The notes beneath the pieces are model-generated. The model searched no databases, was not told where the DNA came from, and saw only the letters and a list, made by a program, of their open reading frames with translations. The translations under genes and the position numbers were made by a program. Below, piece by piece: positions 27,563 to 37,525 of a DNA stretch of 64,000 nt (its first letter is position 1; each line of letters opens with the position of its first letter). The stretch comes from Azoarcus sp. CIB. Lineage in GTDB: Bacteria; Pseudomonadota; Gammaproteobacteria; Burkholderiales; Rhodocyclaceae. The DNA is taken from the NCBI RefSeq assembly GCF_001190925.1, contig NZ_CP011072.1:3658001-3722000 (forward strand), in the 5' to 3' direction.

Positions 27563-29839
27563 ATGATCGCGCAAGAGCTTGAAGTCAGTCTGCACATGGC
27601 ATTTGTCGAAGCCCGGCAAAAGCGGCACGAGTTCATCACCGTAGAACACCTGCTGCTGGCGCTGCTCGACAACCCCTCTGCAGCCGAGGTCCTGCGCGCC
27701 TGCGCAGCGAACGTCGAGGAGTTGCGTCGGGAACTGGCGAATTTCATCAACGAGCACACTCCCAAGGTCGACGGCACAGAGGAGATCGACACGCAGCCGA
27801 CGCTTGGCTTCCAGCGCGTGATCCAGCGTGCGATCCTGCATGTGCAGTCGTCGGGCAAGAAGGAAGTGACCGGCGCGAACGTGCTGGTGGCGATCTTCGG
27901 CGAGAAGGATTCGCACGCCGTCTATTTCCTGCAGCGGCAGAACATCTCGCGCCTGGACGTGGTGAACTTCATCTCCCACGGCATATCCAAGTCCCCGCAG
28001 CAGGGGCAGCCGCCGGCGGGAAAGAGCGAACCCCAGGAACAAGGCGAACAGGAAAGCGAAGGGGCGCAGAGCAACAGCGCGCTCGAGAACTACACGCAGA
28101 ACCTCAACCAGCAGGCCCTCATCGGCAAGATCGACCCGCTGATCGGCCGCGAACGCGAGCTCGAGCGCGTGATCCAGACGTTGTGCCGTCGGCGCAAGAA
28201 CAATCCCCTGCTGGTCGGCGAAGCGGGTGTCGGCAAGACCGCGATCGCGGAAGGTCTGGCGCGCTGCATCGTCGAAGGCCGCATCCCGGAAGTGCTCGAA
28301 GGGGCGCAAGTGTACGCACTCGACATGGGCGCACTGCTCGCCGGCACCAAATATCGCGGCGATTTCGAGCAGCGCCTGAAAGCCGTGCTGAAGCAGCTGC
28401 GCGAAACGCGCAACGCGATCCTCTTCATCGACGAGATCCACACGCTGATCGGCGCGGGCGCCGCGTCGGGCGGCACGCTGGATGCGTCCAACCTGCTCAA
28501 GCCGGCGCTCTCCTCCGGCCAGCTGAAGTGCATCGGCGCGACGACCTATTCCGAATTCCGCCAGATCTTCGAGAAGGACCATGCGCTGTCGCGGCGCTTC
28601 CAGAAGGTCGACGTGACCGAGCCCTCGGTCGCCGAGACGGTCGAGATCCTCAAGGGACTCAAGAGCCGGTTCGAAGAGCACCACGGCGTCAAGTACTCCA
28701 CGGCCGCCCTGAGTTCGGCGGCCGAGCTGGCAGCCCGCTATATCAATGACCGCCAGCTGCCAGACAAGGCCATCGACGTGATCGACGAAGCGGGTGCCGC
28801 ACAGCGTATCCTGCCCAAGTCGAAGCAGCGCAAAACGATCGGCAAGGGCGAGATCGAGGACATCGTCGCGAAGATGGCGCGCATTCCTCCGCGCACCGTA
28901 TCAAGCGATGACAAGGCTGCGCTGAAGAATCTCGACCGCGATCTGAAGAACGTCGTGTTCGGCCAGGAGGCGGCGATCGAAGCGCTCGCCAAGGCGATCA
29001 AGATGTCGCGCTCGGGCTTGGGGAATCCCGCCAAGCCGATCGGCAGCTTCCTGTTCTCCGGCCCCACCGGGGTCGGGAAGACCGAGGTGGCGCGCCAGCT
29101 TGCCTTCACGATGGGCATTGAGCTCGTGCGCTTCGACATGTCGGAATACATGGAGCGCCATGCGGTGAGCCGCCTGATCGGTGCGCCGCCGGGATACGTC
29201 GGCTTCGATCAGGGCGGACTGCTGACCGAGGCGATCACGAAGAAGCCGCACTGCGTCCTGCTGCTCGACGAGATCGAGAAGGCGCACCCGGACATCTTCA
29301 ACATCCTGCTGCAGGTCATGGACCACGGCACGCTGACCGACAACAACGGTCGGCAGGCGGATTTCCGCAACGTGATCATCATCATGACGACCAACGCGGG
29401 CGCCGAGATGATGCAGAAGTCGGTGATCGGCTTTTCGGCCAAGCGCGAGGTCGGCGACGAGATGGGCGAGATCAAGCGCATGTTCTCGCCGGAATTCCGC
29501 AACCGGCTGGATGCGACCATCTCGTTCAAACCGCTCGACAACGAGGTCATCCTGCGCGTCGTCGACAAGTTCCTGATGCAGCTCGAAGCCCAACTGCATG
29601 AGAAAAAGGTCGAGGCGCACTTCACCGACGAGCTCAAGGGCTGGCTGGCCTCCGAGGGCTTCGATCCGGTCATGGGAGCGCGACCAATGGCACGCCTGAT
29701 CCAGGACACGATCCGCTCGGCGCTGGCCGACGAATTGCTGTTCGGACGCTTGGTGCACGGCGGCAGGGTGACGATCGATCTCGACGGTGAAGGCAAGGTC
29801 AAGCTGGTCTTCGACCAGACCGAAGCGGCCACGGTCTGA
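27563..29839 (+). CDS. clpA: ATP-dependent Clp protease ATP-binding subunit ClpA
   Basis: A 758-residue AAA+ unfoldase, the same length as the Escherichia coli protein. It has an N-terminal Clp repeat domain, a first AAA module (Walker A GEAGVGKT near residue 219) and a second (GPTGVGKT near residue 500), ending in the D2 small domain. It unfolds proteins for ClpP and receives substrates from ClpS, the gene immediately upstream. The ATG follows GGAGGAAAAC, a strong ribosome binding site unlike that of clpS. clpP itself is not in the window. Confidence 0.98.
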   Translation: MIAQELEVSLHMAFVEARQKRHEFITVEHLLLALLDNPSAAEVLRACAANVEELRRELANFINEHTPKVDGTEEIDTQPTLGFQRVIQRAILHVQSSGKKEVTGANVLVAIFGEKDSHAVYFLQRQNISRLDVVNFISHGISKSPQQGQPPAGKSEPQEQGEQESEGAQSNSALENYTQNLNQQALIGKIDPLIGRERELERVIQTLCRRRKNNPLLVGEAGVGKTAIAEGLARCIVEGRIPEVLEGAQVYALDMGALLAGTKYRGDFEQRLKAVLKQLRETRNAILFIDEIHTLIGAGAASGGTLDASNLLKPALSSGQLKCIGATTYSEFRQIFEKDHALSRRFQKVDVTEPSVAETVEILKGLKSRFEEHHGVKYSTAALSSAAELAARYINDRQLPDKAIDVIDEAGAAQRILPKSKQRKTIGKGEIEDIVAKMARIPPRTVSSDDKAALKNLDRDLKNVVFGQEAAIEALAKAIKMSRSGLGNPAKPIGSFLFSGPTGVGKTEVARQLAFTMGIELVRFDMSEYMERHAVSRLIGAPPGYVGFDQGGLLTEAITKKPHCVLLLDEIEKAHPDIFNILLQVMDHGTLTDNNGRQADFRNVIIIMTTNAGAEMMQKSVIGFSAKREVGDEMGEIKRMFSPEFRNRLDATISFKPLDNEVILRVVDKFLMQLEAQLHEKKVEAHFTDELKGWLASEGFDPVMGARPMARLIQDTIRSALADELLFGRLVHGGRVTIDLDGEGKVKLVFDQTEAATV

Positions 29840-29871
29840 GCGCTCGAGCACCGCGAACCGGGCACAATCGG

Positions 29872-29901
29872 AAAGGGCGACCTGCGGGTCGCCCTTTTTT
29901 T
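29872..29901 (+). terminator. Rho-independent terminator after clpA
   Basis: AAGGGCGACC and GGGTCGCCCTT arms around TGC are followed by a T run. Confidence 0.9.
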
Positions 29902-30002
29902 GTGTGCCACGCTGGTTTATCGTGCCATTCCTGAGCGCGCGCAGGTTTGCGCGTGTCATCGAAAGGCCCCTATCAACCGCCAGCAAACAAGGAAACGCAA
30001 GC

Positions 30003-30482
30003 ATGGAAATCCAGACCGCCGACCTCTGCGACGCCCACGAGGGCAAACTCCGTGTCGTCAGCCCGATGTTCCGCAGCTACGGCGGCCGCCCCGCTTTCGG
30101 CGGCGAGATCGCGACGCTCAAAGTCTTCGAGGACAACTCGCTGGTGCGCACCGCACTGGAGGGGCCGGGCAAGGGCCGCGTGCTCGTGATCGACGGTGGC
30201 GCCTCGCTGCGCTGTGCGTTGGTCGGCGACCAGCTGGCGCTCTTGGGTGTGAAGAACGGCTGGGCCGGCGTGATCGTCTATGGCTGCATCCGCGATTCCA
30301 AGGCGATCGGCGGCATGGACATCGGCGTGTTCGCGCTCGGCACGCACCCGCAGAAGAGCATCAAGAAGGGCGTCGGCGACAGGGATCTGCCGGTGACCTT
30401 CGGCGGCGTCACCTTCGTGCCCGGTCAGTTCGTCTATGCGGACGAGGACGGCGTCGTGGTTTCCGATTCGACCCTGCTATGA
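30003..30482 (+). CDS. rraA: RraA family protein (RNase E activity regulator A / HMG aldolase-like)
   Basis: A 159-residue trimeric-fold protein. The RraA core includes [32 protein letters not shown] and [14 protein letters not shown]. The G..RD site is shared with 4-hydroxy-4-methyl-2-oxoglutarate aldolases, so RNase E regulation and aldolase activity are both possible. The start [10 protein letters not shown] is the standard RraA N-terminus. The gene stands alone between the clpA terminator and the long aceA upstream region. Confidence 0.88.
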   Translation: MEIQTADLCDAHEGKLRVVSPMFRSYGGRPAFGGEIATLKVFEDNSLVRTALEGPGKGRVLVIDGGASLRCALVGDQLALLGVKNGWAGVIVYGCIRDSKAIGGMDIGVFALGTHPQKSIKKGVGDRDLPVTFGGVTFVPGQFVYADEDGVVVSDSTLL

Positions 30483-30651
30483 CCGTCACGGGACCGCGCT
30501 GCACACGCCGGCCCCGGTCTTGACCCTGCCCCTGCGCGCGACCGATCTTGCGCGCCGCAGCAGTATTTCATTTCACAACGCCGACCTCGATCTCACAATG
30601 TGAAACCATGCTCGCAACTCGTTGATTTTTTTGCCTCAAATAATTTCTTAT

Positions 30652-30665
30652 ATCTTATATAAGAC
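30652..30665. promoter_or_regulatory. Palindromic operator candidate upstream of aceA
   Basis: ATCTTATATAAGAC is identical over 14 bp to the site between icd2 and aceK. It ends four bases before the aceA -35 box, about 45 bp upstream of the predicted start. An extra TCTTAT half site lies at 30646. Confidence 0.6.
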
Positions 30666-30668
30666 TTA

Positions 30669-30697
30669 TTGCTGCAAAGCGAGATCGTCCCTATACT
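30669..30697 (+). promoter_or_regulatory. aceA promoter
   Basis: TTGCTG and TATACT are separated by exactly 17 bp. Predicted start is near 30704. The shared palindrome abuts the -35 box, as expected for an activator site. Confidence 0.6.
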
Positions 30698-30820
30698 TTT
30701 CCCCACACGAGGACGCTTCTGCGGCCCCCGTACCGGCAAGCCCCACCCGGCCGGAACACCGACCGGGCAGGCAGCCGAGTTGAAACCTGCACCTAAACCA
30801 TCCGTCGAGAAGGAATTGTC

Positions 30821-32134
30821 ATGACCCTGACCCGCGAACAGCAAATCGCCGCCCTCGAGAAAGACTGGGCCGAAAACCCCCGCTGGAACGGCATCAAGCG
30901 CGGTTACAGCGCCGCCGATGTCGTCCGCCTGCGCGGCTCCCTGCCAATCGAGCACACGCTGGCCAAGCGTGGCGCCGAGACGCTGTGGGCGAAGGTCAAT
31001 GGCGGCGCGAAGAAGGGCTATGTGAATGCGTTCGGCGCGATCACTGCCGGTCAGGCGATGCAGCAGGCCAAGGCCGGCCTGGAAGCCGTCTATCTGTCGG
31101 GCTGGCAAGTTGCCGCCGACGGCAACACCTCCGAAACCATGTACCCGGACCAGTCGCTGTACGCCTACGACTCGGTGCCGACCATGGTTCGCCGCATCAA
31201 CAACACCTTCAAGCGTGCCGACGAGATCCAGTGGTCACGCGGCATCAACCCGGGCGACCAGGAATTCATCGACTACTTCCTGCCGATCGTCGCTGACGCG
31301 GAAGCCGGTTTCGGCGGCGTGCTGAACGCCTTCGAACTGATGAAGAACATGATCGCCGCCGGTGCCGCCGGTGTGCACTTCGAAGACCAGCTGGCTGCCG
31401 TGAAGAAGTGCGGCCACATGGGCGGCAAGGTGCTGGTGCCGACGCAGGAAGCGATCGAGAAGCTGATCTCGGCCCGCTTCGCCGCCGACGTGATGGGCGT
31501 GTCGACGCTGATCCTGGCCCGTACCGACGCGGAAGCCGCGAACCTGATCACGTCGGACCACGACGCCAACGACAAGCCCTTCCTCACTGGCGAGCGCACC
31601 CAGGAAGGCTTCTACCGCGTGAAGAACGGTCTCGAGCAGGCCATCAGCCGCGGTGTCGCCTACGCCCCGTACGCCGACCTGGTGTGGTGCGAGACCGGCA
31701 CGCCGGACCTCGGCTTCGCCCGTGAATTCGCACAGGCCGTGCTCGCAGCCTGCCCGGGCAAGCTGCTGTCGTACAACTGCTCGCCGTCGTTCAACTGGAA
31801 GAAGAACCTCGACGACAAGACCATCGCCAAGTTCCAGGACGAGCTGTCGGCGTTGGGCTACAAGTACCAGTTCATCACGCTGGCCGGCATCCACGTCAAT
31901 TGGTTCAACACCTTCCAGTTCGCGCACGCTTACGCTCGCGGCGAAGGCATGAAGCACTACGTCGAAATGGTCCAGGAGAAGGAATTCGCCGCTCGCGAGA
32001 AGGGTTACACCTTCGTTTCGCACCAGCAGGAAGTCGGCGCCGGCTACTTCGACGACGTCACCACGGTCATCCAGGGTGGTTCGTCCTCGGTCAAGGCCCT
32101 CACCGGCTCGACCGAAGAAGAGCAGTTCCACTGA
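30821..32134 (+). CDS. aceA: Isocitrate lyase
   Basis: A 437-residue glyoxylate-bypass enzyme cleaving isocitrate to succinate and glyoxylate. The catalytic loop KKCGHMGGK places the active cysteine at residue 197, and [13 protein letters not shown] forms the substrate-binding segment. The ATG follows GAGAAGGAATTGTC. The gene is monocistronic, unlinked from glcB, and ends at two hairpins. Its upstream region shares a palindrome with icd2/aceK, suggesting coordinated control at the isocitrate branch point. Confidence 0.98.
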   Translation: MTLTREQQIAALEKDWAENPRWNGIKRGYSAADVVRLRGSLPIEHTLAKRGAETLWAKVNGGAKKGYVNAFGAITAGQAMQQAKAGLEAVYLSGWQVAADGNTSETMYPDQSLYAYDSVPTMVRRINNTFKRADEIQWSRGINPGDQEFIDYFLPIVADAEAGFGGVLNAFELMKNMIAAGAAGVHFEDQLAAVKKCGHMGGKVLVPTQEAIEKLISARFAADVMGVSTLILARTDAEAANLITSDHDANDKPFLTGERTQEGFYRVKNGLEQAISRGVAYAPYADLVWCETGTPDLGFAREFAQAVLAACPGKLLSYNCSPSFNWKKNLDDKTIAKFQDELSALGYKYQFITLAGIHVNWFNTFQFAHAYARGEGMKHYVEMVQEKEFAAREKGYTFVSHQQEVGAGYFDDVTTVIQGGSSSVKALTGSTEEEQFH

Positions 32135-32177
32135 TCAAAGGGGCATAGGCGGGCCGCCATCAGGCCCGCCCAAGCTA

Positions 32178-32212
32178 AAGCCGCGCCCACAAGGCGCGGC
32201 TTTTTTATTTTT
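32178..32212 (+). terminator. Rho-independent terminator after aceA
   Basis: AGCCGCGCC and GGCGCGGCT arms around CACAA are followed by T6. A second GC-rich hairpin (GGCGGGCC/GGCCCGCC) lies just upstream. Confidence 0.88.
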
Positions 32213-32254
32213 GCGGAACGCCGAGGCGCAAACCTTCCTTGCGCCGGATCGGGC

Positions 32255-32812
32255 TCAGTTCGTGCCGTCGGGGCCCGCCGGCGGCATCATGCCCGGTCCC
32301 ATGCGGCCGCCGCCTTTCCCGCCGCGCCCCATCCCGCGCCCCATTTCGCGCGGCCCGAACATCCGGAACTGTTCATCGAAGGTCGTCTTCTGCGTCGCAT
32401 CGAGTCCGCCATACAGCGCTTCGGTGGCCTTCCGCACGTCCTGCATCGACGCCAGGCGCTCCTTCGCGTGGGACTCCATGCGCTCCATGCGTTCAAGTGC
32501 AGTCTTCGGACGCTCCTGCGTGCGCATCGCCTGCATGTGATCGGACATCCTGCGCGCCTTGTCCTGCATCACACTCTTGAACTGCTCCCACGCCAGCGCC
32601 TGCTCGGACTTGAGGGCAAGCGCGGTCTGCAGCGTCGCGAGGCGCTGGGTCATGTGCTCGGACATCGCTGCCGGGTCCATGCGGTGCATCCGGTGCGCTC
32701 CACTACGCGAACCGTCGCAGTCGCCCCACGGTGCCGCAAGCGCCCCGCCGGCGCCGATGCCGATCGTCGCGACCAGCGCGGCGGCGAGTGAATTCTTCAT
32801 CCAGGTTTTCAT
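32255..32812 (-). CDS. Spy/CpxP-like periplasmic protein (LTXXQ family)
   Basis: A 185-residue protein with a signal peptide cleaved near ALAAP, a helical mid-region, and a variant LTXXQ motif (LDATQKTTFDEQF). The C-terminal tail is rich in glycine and methionine (GRGMGRGGKGGGRMGPGMMP). Spy/CpxP proteins act as periplasmic chaperones or sensor-kinase inhibitors induced by envelope or metal stress. It is divergent from a response regulator/histidine kinase pair, its probable regulators. The Met-rich tail could bind Cu(I), which is inference only. Confidence 0.8.
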   Translation of the reverse strand: MKTWMKNSLAAALVATIGIGAGGALAAPWGDCDGSRSGAHRMHRMDPAAMSEHMTQRLATLQTALALKSEQALAWEQFKSVMQDKARRMSDHMQAMRTQERPKTALERMERMESHAKERLASMQDVRKATEALYGGLDATQKTTFDEQFRMFGPREMGRGMGRGGKGGGRMGPGMMPPAGPDGTN

Positions 32813-33039
32813 GATCCTTCTCCGGTTGGTGTTCGGGTTCGCCCGTCGCGGGCGGCAGAGTCATTTGATCACCGGCGTGTAAGCGTGGTTTGTCCGCAGG
32901 GGCCCCGATTGAATGGTCGTGTTTCGCGCGCGGTGGGCGATACTCTGGGATACAAACCGGCAGCCTCGCGGCCGTAAGATTCGCTCGACACGAACTCGCA
33001 GGACGGCCCCTGCCGCGCTGCTGCTACGATTCAATGATC

Positions 33040-33801
33040 ATGACGAACGCGCCCGACCATATCCTCATCGTCGACGACGACCGCGAGATCCGCACGTTGC
33101 TGGCCGACTACCTCGAAAAGCAGGGAATGCGCTGCACGACTGCCGCGGACGGGCGCGAGATGAAGGCAGCGCTCGATCGTCACCGCGTGGATCTGATCGT
33201 GCTCGACCTGATGCTGCCCGGGGAGGACGGCCTGACCCTGTGCCGCAACCTGCGCGCCGCCGGCCCGCACGTGAGCACACCGGTCCTGATGCTGACCGCA
33301 CGGGGGGAGGACATGGACCGCATCCTCGGGCTGGAGATGGGTGCGGATGACTATCTGCCGAAACCTTTCGTACCGCGCGAACTGCTCGCGCGCATCCGCG
33401 CCGTCCTGCGCCGCGCACGCGCGCTGCCGCCCAATCTCGATGCCGCGCCGGTGCAGCACGCGAGCGAACTGGGCTTTGCGCACTGGCGCCTGAATACCGT
33501 GGGCCGCCACCTCGTCGGCCCCGACGGCACGATCGCCCCCTTGTCCGGCGCCGAATACAGACTTTTGTCGGTGTTCCTGTCGCATCCGCAGCGGGTGCTG
33601 AATCGCGACCAGCTGATGGAACTGACCCAGGGCCGCGAGGCGGACGTCTTCGATCGTTCGATCGACCTGCTCGTGAGCAGGCTGCGCCAGCGCCTCGGCG
33701 ACAATGCACGCGAACCGGAGATCATCAAGACGGTGCGCAACGAGGGCTACGTGCTCGCGTGCGCGGTGACACCGGTCGCGCCGGAAGACGCGTCCTCATG
33801 A
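33040..33801 (+). CDS. OmpR-family two-component response regulator
   Basis: A 253-residue regulator. The receiver domain has the acidic pocket VDDD (11-14), phospho-acceptor Asp56 in VLDLMLPGEDG and Lys108 in YLPKPF. The C-terminal winged helix ends RLRQRLGD...IKTVRNEGYVL, as in OmpR. Two ATGs (33034 and 33040) precede ILIVDDD; neither has a clear ribosome binding site, and the second gives the commoner N-terminus. The stop overlaps the kinase start (ATGA). Confidence 0.93.
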   Translation: MTNAPDHILIVDDDREIRTLLADYLEKQGMRCTTAADGREMKAALDRHRVDLIVLDLMLPGEDGLTLCRNLRAAGPHVSTPVLMLTARGEDMDRILGLEMGADDYLPKPFVPRELLARIRAVLRRARALPPNLDAAPVQHASELGFAHWRLNTVGRHLVGPDGTIAPLSGAEYRLLSVFLSHPQRVLNRDQLMELTQGREADVFDRSIDLLVSRLRQRLGDNAREPEIIKTVRNEGYVLACAVTPVAPEDASS

Positions 33802-35132
33802 AAACCCGCTGGACCCGCACGCTGTTCGCCCGGCTGATGCTGATCTGGCTGGGCGGGATGGTCGTCGTGCTCGCGGTAAGTCTGGCGCTGTTCGTCAGCG
33901 AACGCGACCGTTATGCGCGGGAGGTCCTGTTCGAAGGGGTGGCGCGCGAAATCGCGGCGGCCGTCGATGTGCTCGAACACCTGCCCGCGGGGCAACGCGA
34001 AGAATGGATCGATGCGGTCGGGCGCCGCCGCCTGCGCTTCGCGCTTGCGCCGCCGCCGCCCGATGCGACCGCCAGTACCGCATCGGCGCCGCTTGCCGCG
34101 GCAATCCGCGAGGCCCTGCCGGACCACCGTATCGAAGTTCTCACCCGTACGCGGTCGGACGACGAGCATCCGCACCGCTTCCAGTCCTTCGTCAGCCTGG
34201 GCCTGGGCGACGGCACCCCGCTGCTGATCCGCATGCCCGGCCCGATGTTCGGCATGCGCCCGCCACCACTTCCCCCCGGCAGCCTCGTGACCGCGCTGCT
34301 GGCGCTGCTCGTCGGCGTGACACTCCTCACCTGGTTCGCGGTGCGCATCGCGACACGCCCGATCACGCGGCTCGCGGCCGCCGCCGACGCGCTGGGCGAG
34401 GATCCGAACCGTCTGCCGCTTGCCACCGACGGACCCGCCGAGGCCGCGCAGGCGGCGCACGCCTTCAACCGCATGCAGCAACGCATCCTGCAGCACGTCG
34501 GCGAGCGCACACGCATCCTGGCGGCGATCTCGCATGACCTGCAGACCCCGATCACACGCCTGCGGCTGCGAGCCGAGCTCATCGACGACGAGGCCCTGCG
34601 CGCGAAGTTCCAGAGCGATCTAGACGCGATGCAGGCACTGGCGAAGGAAGGGCTGGACTACGCGCGCAGTCTGGACGCGGCCGCGCCGAAGCAGGCGATC
34701 GACCTGAACGCCTTGGTCGGGGCATTGCGCGACGACGCCCAGGACATGGGCTGGGACGTCGACATCGAGGGCGATCCAGTGCCGCCCTGCCGCGGGCAGG
34801 TTGGCGGACTGCGACGCGCGCTGTGGAACCTGATCGAGAACGGGCACAAGTTCGGCGGACGCGTGCGCATCGCCATGGACACTCTGCCCGCCGCCTGCGA
34901 ACTCCGCATCCGCGACGATGGCCCCGGCCTGCCGCCGGACGAACTCGACAAGGTGTTCGAGCCCTTCTACCGCGTGGAGTCCTCGCGCAATCGGGAAACG
35001 GGCGGAACGGGTCTCGGACTGGCGATCGCACGCAACCTGCTGCGGGCGCAGGGTGGCGAGGTACGCCTCGCGAATCGGCCCGGGGGCGGGCTCGAGGCCG
35101 TTGTCACCCTGGCGCGAACGACGGTCGCCTGA
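33798..35132 (+). CDS. Sensor histidine kinase
   Basis: A 444-residue inner-membrane kinase. TM1 spans about 10-33 and TM2 about 160-182, enclosing a sensor loop of about 125 residues. A HAMP domain, a dimerisation helix with phospho-acceptor His246 (AAISHDLQTPITRL) and an ATPase domain (N-box NLIENGHKFG, DDGPGLP, GGTGLGLAIA) follow. The sensor loop ends in a Met/Pro-rich stretch just before TM2 (MPGPMFGMRPPPLPP). It is coupled to the response regulator by a four-base overlap. A Spy-like gene is divergent, so envelope or metal stress is a plausible input. Confidence 0.93.
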   Translation: MKTRWTRTLFARLMLIWLGGMVVVLAVSLALFVSERDRYAREVLFEGVAREIAAAVDVLEHLPAGQREEWIDAVGRRRLRFALAPPPPDATASTASAPLAAAIREALPDHRIEVLTRTRSDDEHPHRFQSFVSLGLGDGTPLLIRMPGPMFGMRPPPLPPGSLVTALLALLVGVTLLTWFAVRIATRPITRLAAAADALGEDPNRLPLATDGPAEAAQAAHAFNRMQQRILQHVGERTRILAAISHDLQTPITRLRLRAELIDDEALRAKFQSDLDAMQALAKEGLDYARSLDAAAPKQAIDLNALVGALRDDAQDMGWDVDIEGDPVPPCRGQVGGLRRALWNLIENGHKFGGRVRIAMDTLPAACELRIRDDGPGLPPDELDKVFEPFYRVESSRNRETGGTGLGLAIARNLLRAQGGEVRLANRPGGGLEAVVTLARTTVA

Positions 35133-35141
35133 ACAAGGCGA

Positions 35142-36152
35142 TCACATCAGGGCGGCGAAGCTCCCGCGCCCCGCCGGCAACGCCTCCAAGGGTGCCGCGA
35201 GGTCGGCCGCGACCTCGGCGCGCAGCCAGTCGAGGAAGGCCGAGAGCAGCGGCGTCTCCGGCGTCCGTTCCGGCAACACGATCCAGTAGCGCCACAGCGG
35301 GCGCTGCGCGAACGGCAGATCGGGCGGAAAATCGATCGCGCAGAGCCCTTCCGGTGCATGCCGCGCCTCGATGGCGATGTCGAAGGGACGCAACAGCTTT
35401 CCCGCGCGCAGCGCCGAGGCGGCGAGGCTGCGCCGGGCGAGCGCGACGCCGCGACCTTCCAGCGCAGCCTGTAACACCAGGGCCGAATCGGACAGCATCA
35501 GGCCGCTGGCCGGTTCGGGCCAGTCGAGTCCCGCGGCGCAAAACCAGGGTGCCCAGTCCTCCCCCTCAGAGCGCAGCAGCGGCAGCCCGGCGAGATCCGC
35601 CGGGATGCGCAGGGGATGCCCGGCATACAGGGCGGGACTCACGACCGGGAACAGGGCGTCGTCCATCAGCAGTTCGCTCCTGACTCCCGCATACCCACCC
35701 GGGCCCCAGCGGATGCTCAGGTCCATGCCGTCGCGGCTGAAATCCGTGAGGGCGCCGGTCGCAGTGATATTCACTTCCGCCGACGGGTGGGCATCGATGA
35801 AGGGGCCGATGCGCGGCGTCAGCCAGCGGCTGGCGAAGGACGGCATGACGCTGATCGACAGGCGGTTCGGATTGGAGCGCCGCCTGAGACTCGCCACGCT
35901 ATCGGCGATCTGCCGCAGGGCGCCGTTTGCGGCCTGCAGGAGTTCTTCGCCGGCCGGCGTCAGCACGACCGCCCGGCCCTGACGATGGAAGAGCGGAAAG
36001 CCGAGATGCTCCTCGAGCGAGCGGATCTGGTGGCTGACCGCGCCGTGCGTGACGAACAGTTCGTCGGCCGCGCGCGAGACGCTCGACAGGCGTGCCGCCG
36101 CCTCGAAAACGCGCAGCGCCGGCAGCGGCGGAAGCTTACCGGGACGTTCCAT
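35142..36152 (-). CDS. LysR-family regulator, GcvA-like
   Basis: A 336-residue LysR protein with the GcvA-group N-terminus PPLPALRVFEAAARLSSVSRAA and the helix-turn-helix HGAVSHQIRSLEEHLG. The substrate-binding domain follows from about residue 95. It is divergent from a DUF2917 gene, a pairing that recurs in betaproteobacteria, so it probably controls that gene. Its stop lies nine bases from the stop of the convergent histidine kinase. Confidence 0.9.
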   Translation of the reverse strand: MERPGKLPPLPALRVFEAAARLSSVSRAADELFVTHGAVSHQIRSLEEHLGFPLFHRQGRAVVLTPAGEELLQAANGALRQIADSVASLRRRSNPNRLSISVMPSFASRWLTPRIGPFIDAHPSAEVNITATGALTDFSRDGMDLSIRWGPGGYAGVRSELLMDDALFPVVSPALYAGHPLRIPADLAGLPLLRSEGEDWAPWFCAAGLDWPEPASGLMLSDSALVLQAALEGRGVALARRSLAASALRAGKLLRPFDIAIEARHAPEGLCAIDFPPDLPFAQRPLWRYWIVLPERTPETPLLSAFLDWLRAEVAADLAAPLEALPAGRGSFAALM

Positions 36153-36261
36153 ATGTGAGCCCTATTCACAAACATGCCAGAAAAGATCGATTTTCACGAT
36201 CACCGTTCGCGATGACAATTCCTCCCACGACGGTTGTTCGACCGGCGCATCAGGAGGCATC

Positions 36262-36615
36262 ATGGAAGCGAAATATGCGCGCCCAGAATGGAATCTGCAA
36301 GCAGGCGGAATTCTCTCGATCAACGACGCGAGTGACTGGGAAGTGAGTCTGGAAAGCGGCCACGCATGGCTGACACTTGAGGGATACTCACAGGACAAGT
36401 GGCTCGGCGCGGGCGACCGCTTCCGTGTGCCGGGCGACGGCCGGATGGTCATCGAGGCCGACGTCGACTCCCGCATCCGGCTCGAACCGCCGCCGGCGAG
36501 CGCCCTTCAGCGTCTCCTCACGCGGATCGAGAGCGGGACGCGGCGATTGGCGCGGACGGTCGCCAACGCGACCGTGTATTCGGCTGAGCGCATCAGTTGC
36601 GGCCCGACGCGCTGA
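36262..36615 (+). CDS. DUF2917 domain protein
   Basis: A 117-residue cytoplasmic-looking protein. The DUF2917 core is a short beta-rich segment (SGHAWLTLEGYSQDKWLGAGDRFRVPGDG) followed by a basic amphipathic helix. AGGAGG lies five bases before the ATG. The function of the family is unknown, and the fold resembles a small cupin-like barrel. It is divergent from a GcvA-type LysR regulator. Confidence 0.75.
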   Translation: MEAKYARPEWNLQAGGILSINDASDWEVSLESGHAWLTLEGYSQDKWLGAGDRFRVPGDGRMVIEADVDSRIRLEPPPASALQRLLTRIESGTRRLARTVANATVYSAERISCGPTR

Positions 36616-36625
36616 ATTGCGCCGA

Positions 36626-37465
36626 TCAGGCGCGGCGCTTGAGCAGCACGATGGCGACGCCGCCGAGAATCGCGATCGACGACACGACGAGGCGCAGGGT
36701 GAGCGCCTCGCCGAGGAACAACACCCCGCCCACCGCCGCGATCACCGGCACGCTGAGCTGGACGGTCGCGGCAGTCGTGGCGGTCAGGCCGCGCAACGCC
36801 GCGTACCACACCGCGTAGCCGGCCCCCGAGGCCAGCGCGCCGGAAAGCACCGCGTAGAACGCGCCGGCCGGATCGACGCGAACGTCGCCGGTGCCAAGGA
36901 TGCCGAGCGCGAGCGCCATCGGCACCGTGCGCAGGAAGTTGCCGCCGGTTGCCGCCAATGCGTCGGAAACCTTGCGGCCACGCAGCGAATACACGCCCCA
37001 CGCGATGCCCGCCCCTATCATCAGCAGCGCCCCGCCGAGCGGCGGCGCACTCAGTCCGGGCAGCAGCAGATACACCAGCCCGCCAAACGCGAGCAGCAAG
37101 CCCACCGTCTGCTGCGTCCGCAGGCGCTCCCCGCGCGCGATTCCGGTCAGGATCATGGTCGCTTGCACCGCCGCGAACAGCAGCAGGGCCCCAACGCCGG
37201 TCGGCAAGGACACGTAGGCGAAGGAGAATCCCGCAGCGTAGGCGAACAGGGCCAGGGCCGATCCCCAGTTGCCCGCCTTGCCCGGACGCTGGCGCCGCCA
37301 CTGCAGCAGGATGGCGAGCATCACGGCACCGGACACGAGGCGGATCACGGTAAAGCTCGCCGGATCGATGTCGGTGTGCTGAAGTGCGAGGCGGCACAGC
37401 ACCGAATTGGCCGCGAAGGCGATCATCGTGACCAGGGTCAGCGATGCGATACGCATGGACGTCAC
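36626..37465 (-). CDS. EamA/DMT-family permease
   Basis: A 279-residue membrane protein with about ten transmembrane helices in two EamA repeats (the second starts near GGALLMIGAGIAWGVYSLRG). The GTG at 37465 is chosen because GAGGAG lies six bases upstream; an ATG three codons later is the alternative. Members export amino acids or other metabolites, and the substrate is not predictable. It lies 60 bp downstream of glpD on the same strand and could be the last gene of the glpKD unit. Confidence 0.85.
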   Translation of the reverse strand: MTSMRIASLTLVTMIAFAANSVLCRLALQHTDIDPASFTVIRLVSGAVMLAILLQWRRQRPGKAGNWGSALALFAYAAGFSFAYVSLPTGVGALLLFAAVQATMILTGIARGERLRTQQTVGLLLAFGGLVYLLLPGLSAPPLGGALLMIGAGIAWGVYSLRGRKVSDALAATGGNFLRTVPMALALGILGTGDVRVDPAGAFYAVLSGALASGAGYAVWYAALRGLTATTAATVQLSVPVIAAVGGVLFLGEALTLRLVVSSIAILGGVAIVLLKRRA

Positions 37466-37525
37466 ACGGGTCTCCTCGACGGGAAAGCTGCACGGGCGTC
37501 CTGCGCACCACGCGACCTTCCCTTC

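Larger units (their letters stand above)
30483..30820. other. aceA upstream regulatory region
   Basis: A 338-bp gap without a credible gene. It contains inverted TTTCACA (30571-30577) and TGTGAAA (30599-30605), the TCTTATATAAGA palindrome (30653-30664) shared with icd2/aceK, and a well-formed promoter (30669-30697). A leader of about 117 nt follows. Confidence 0.6.

Noticed and set aside
30593-30603. CRP site upstream of aceA (TCACA-A-TGTGA)
   Set aside because: CRP sites have TGTGA-N6-TCACA. Here the half sites are in the reverse order with a one-base spacer.
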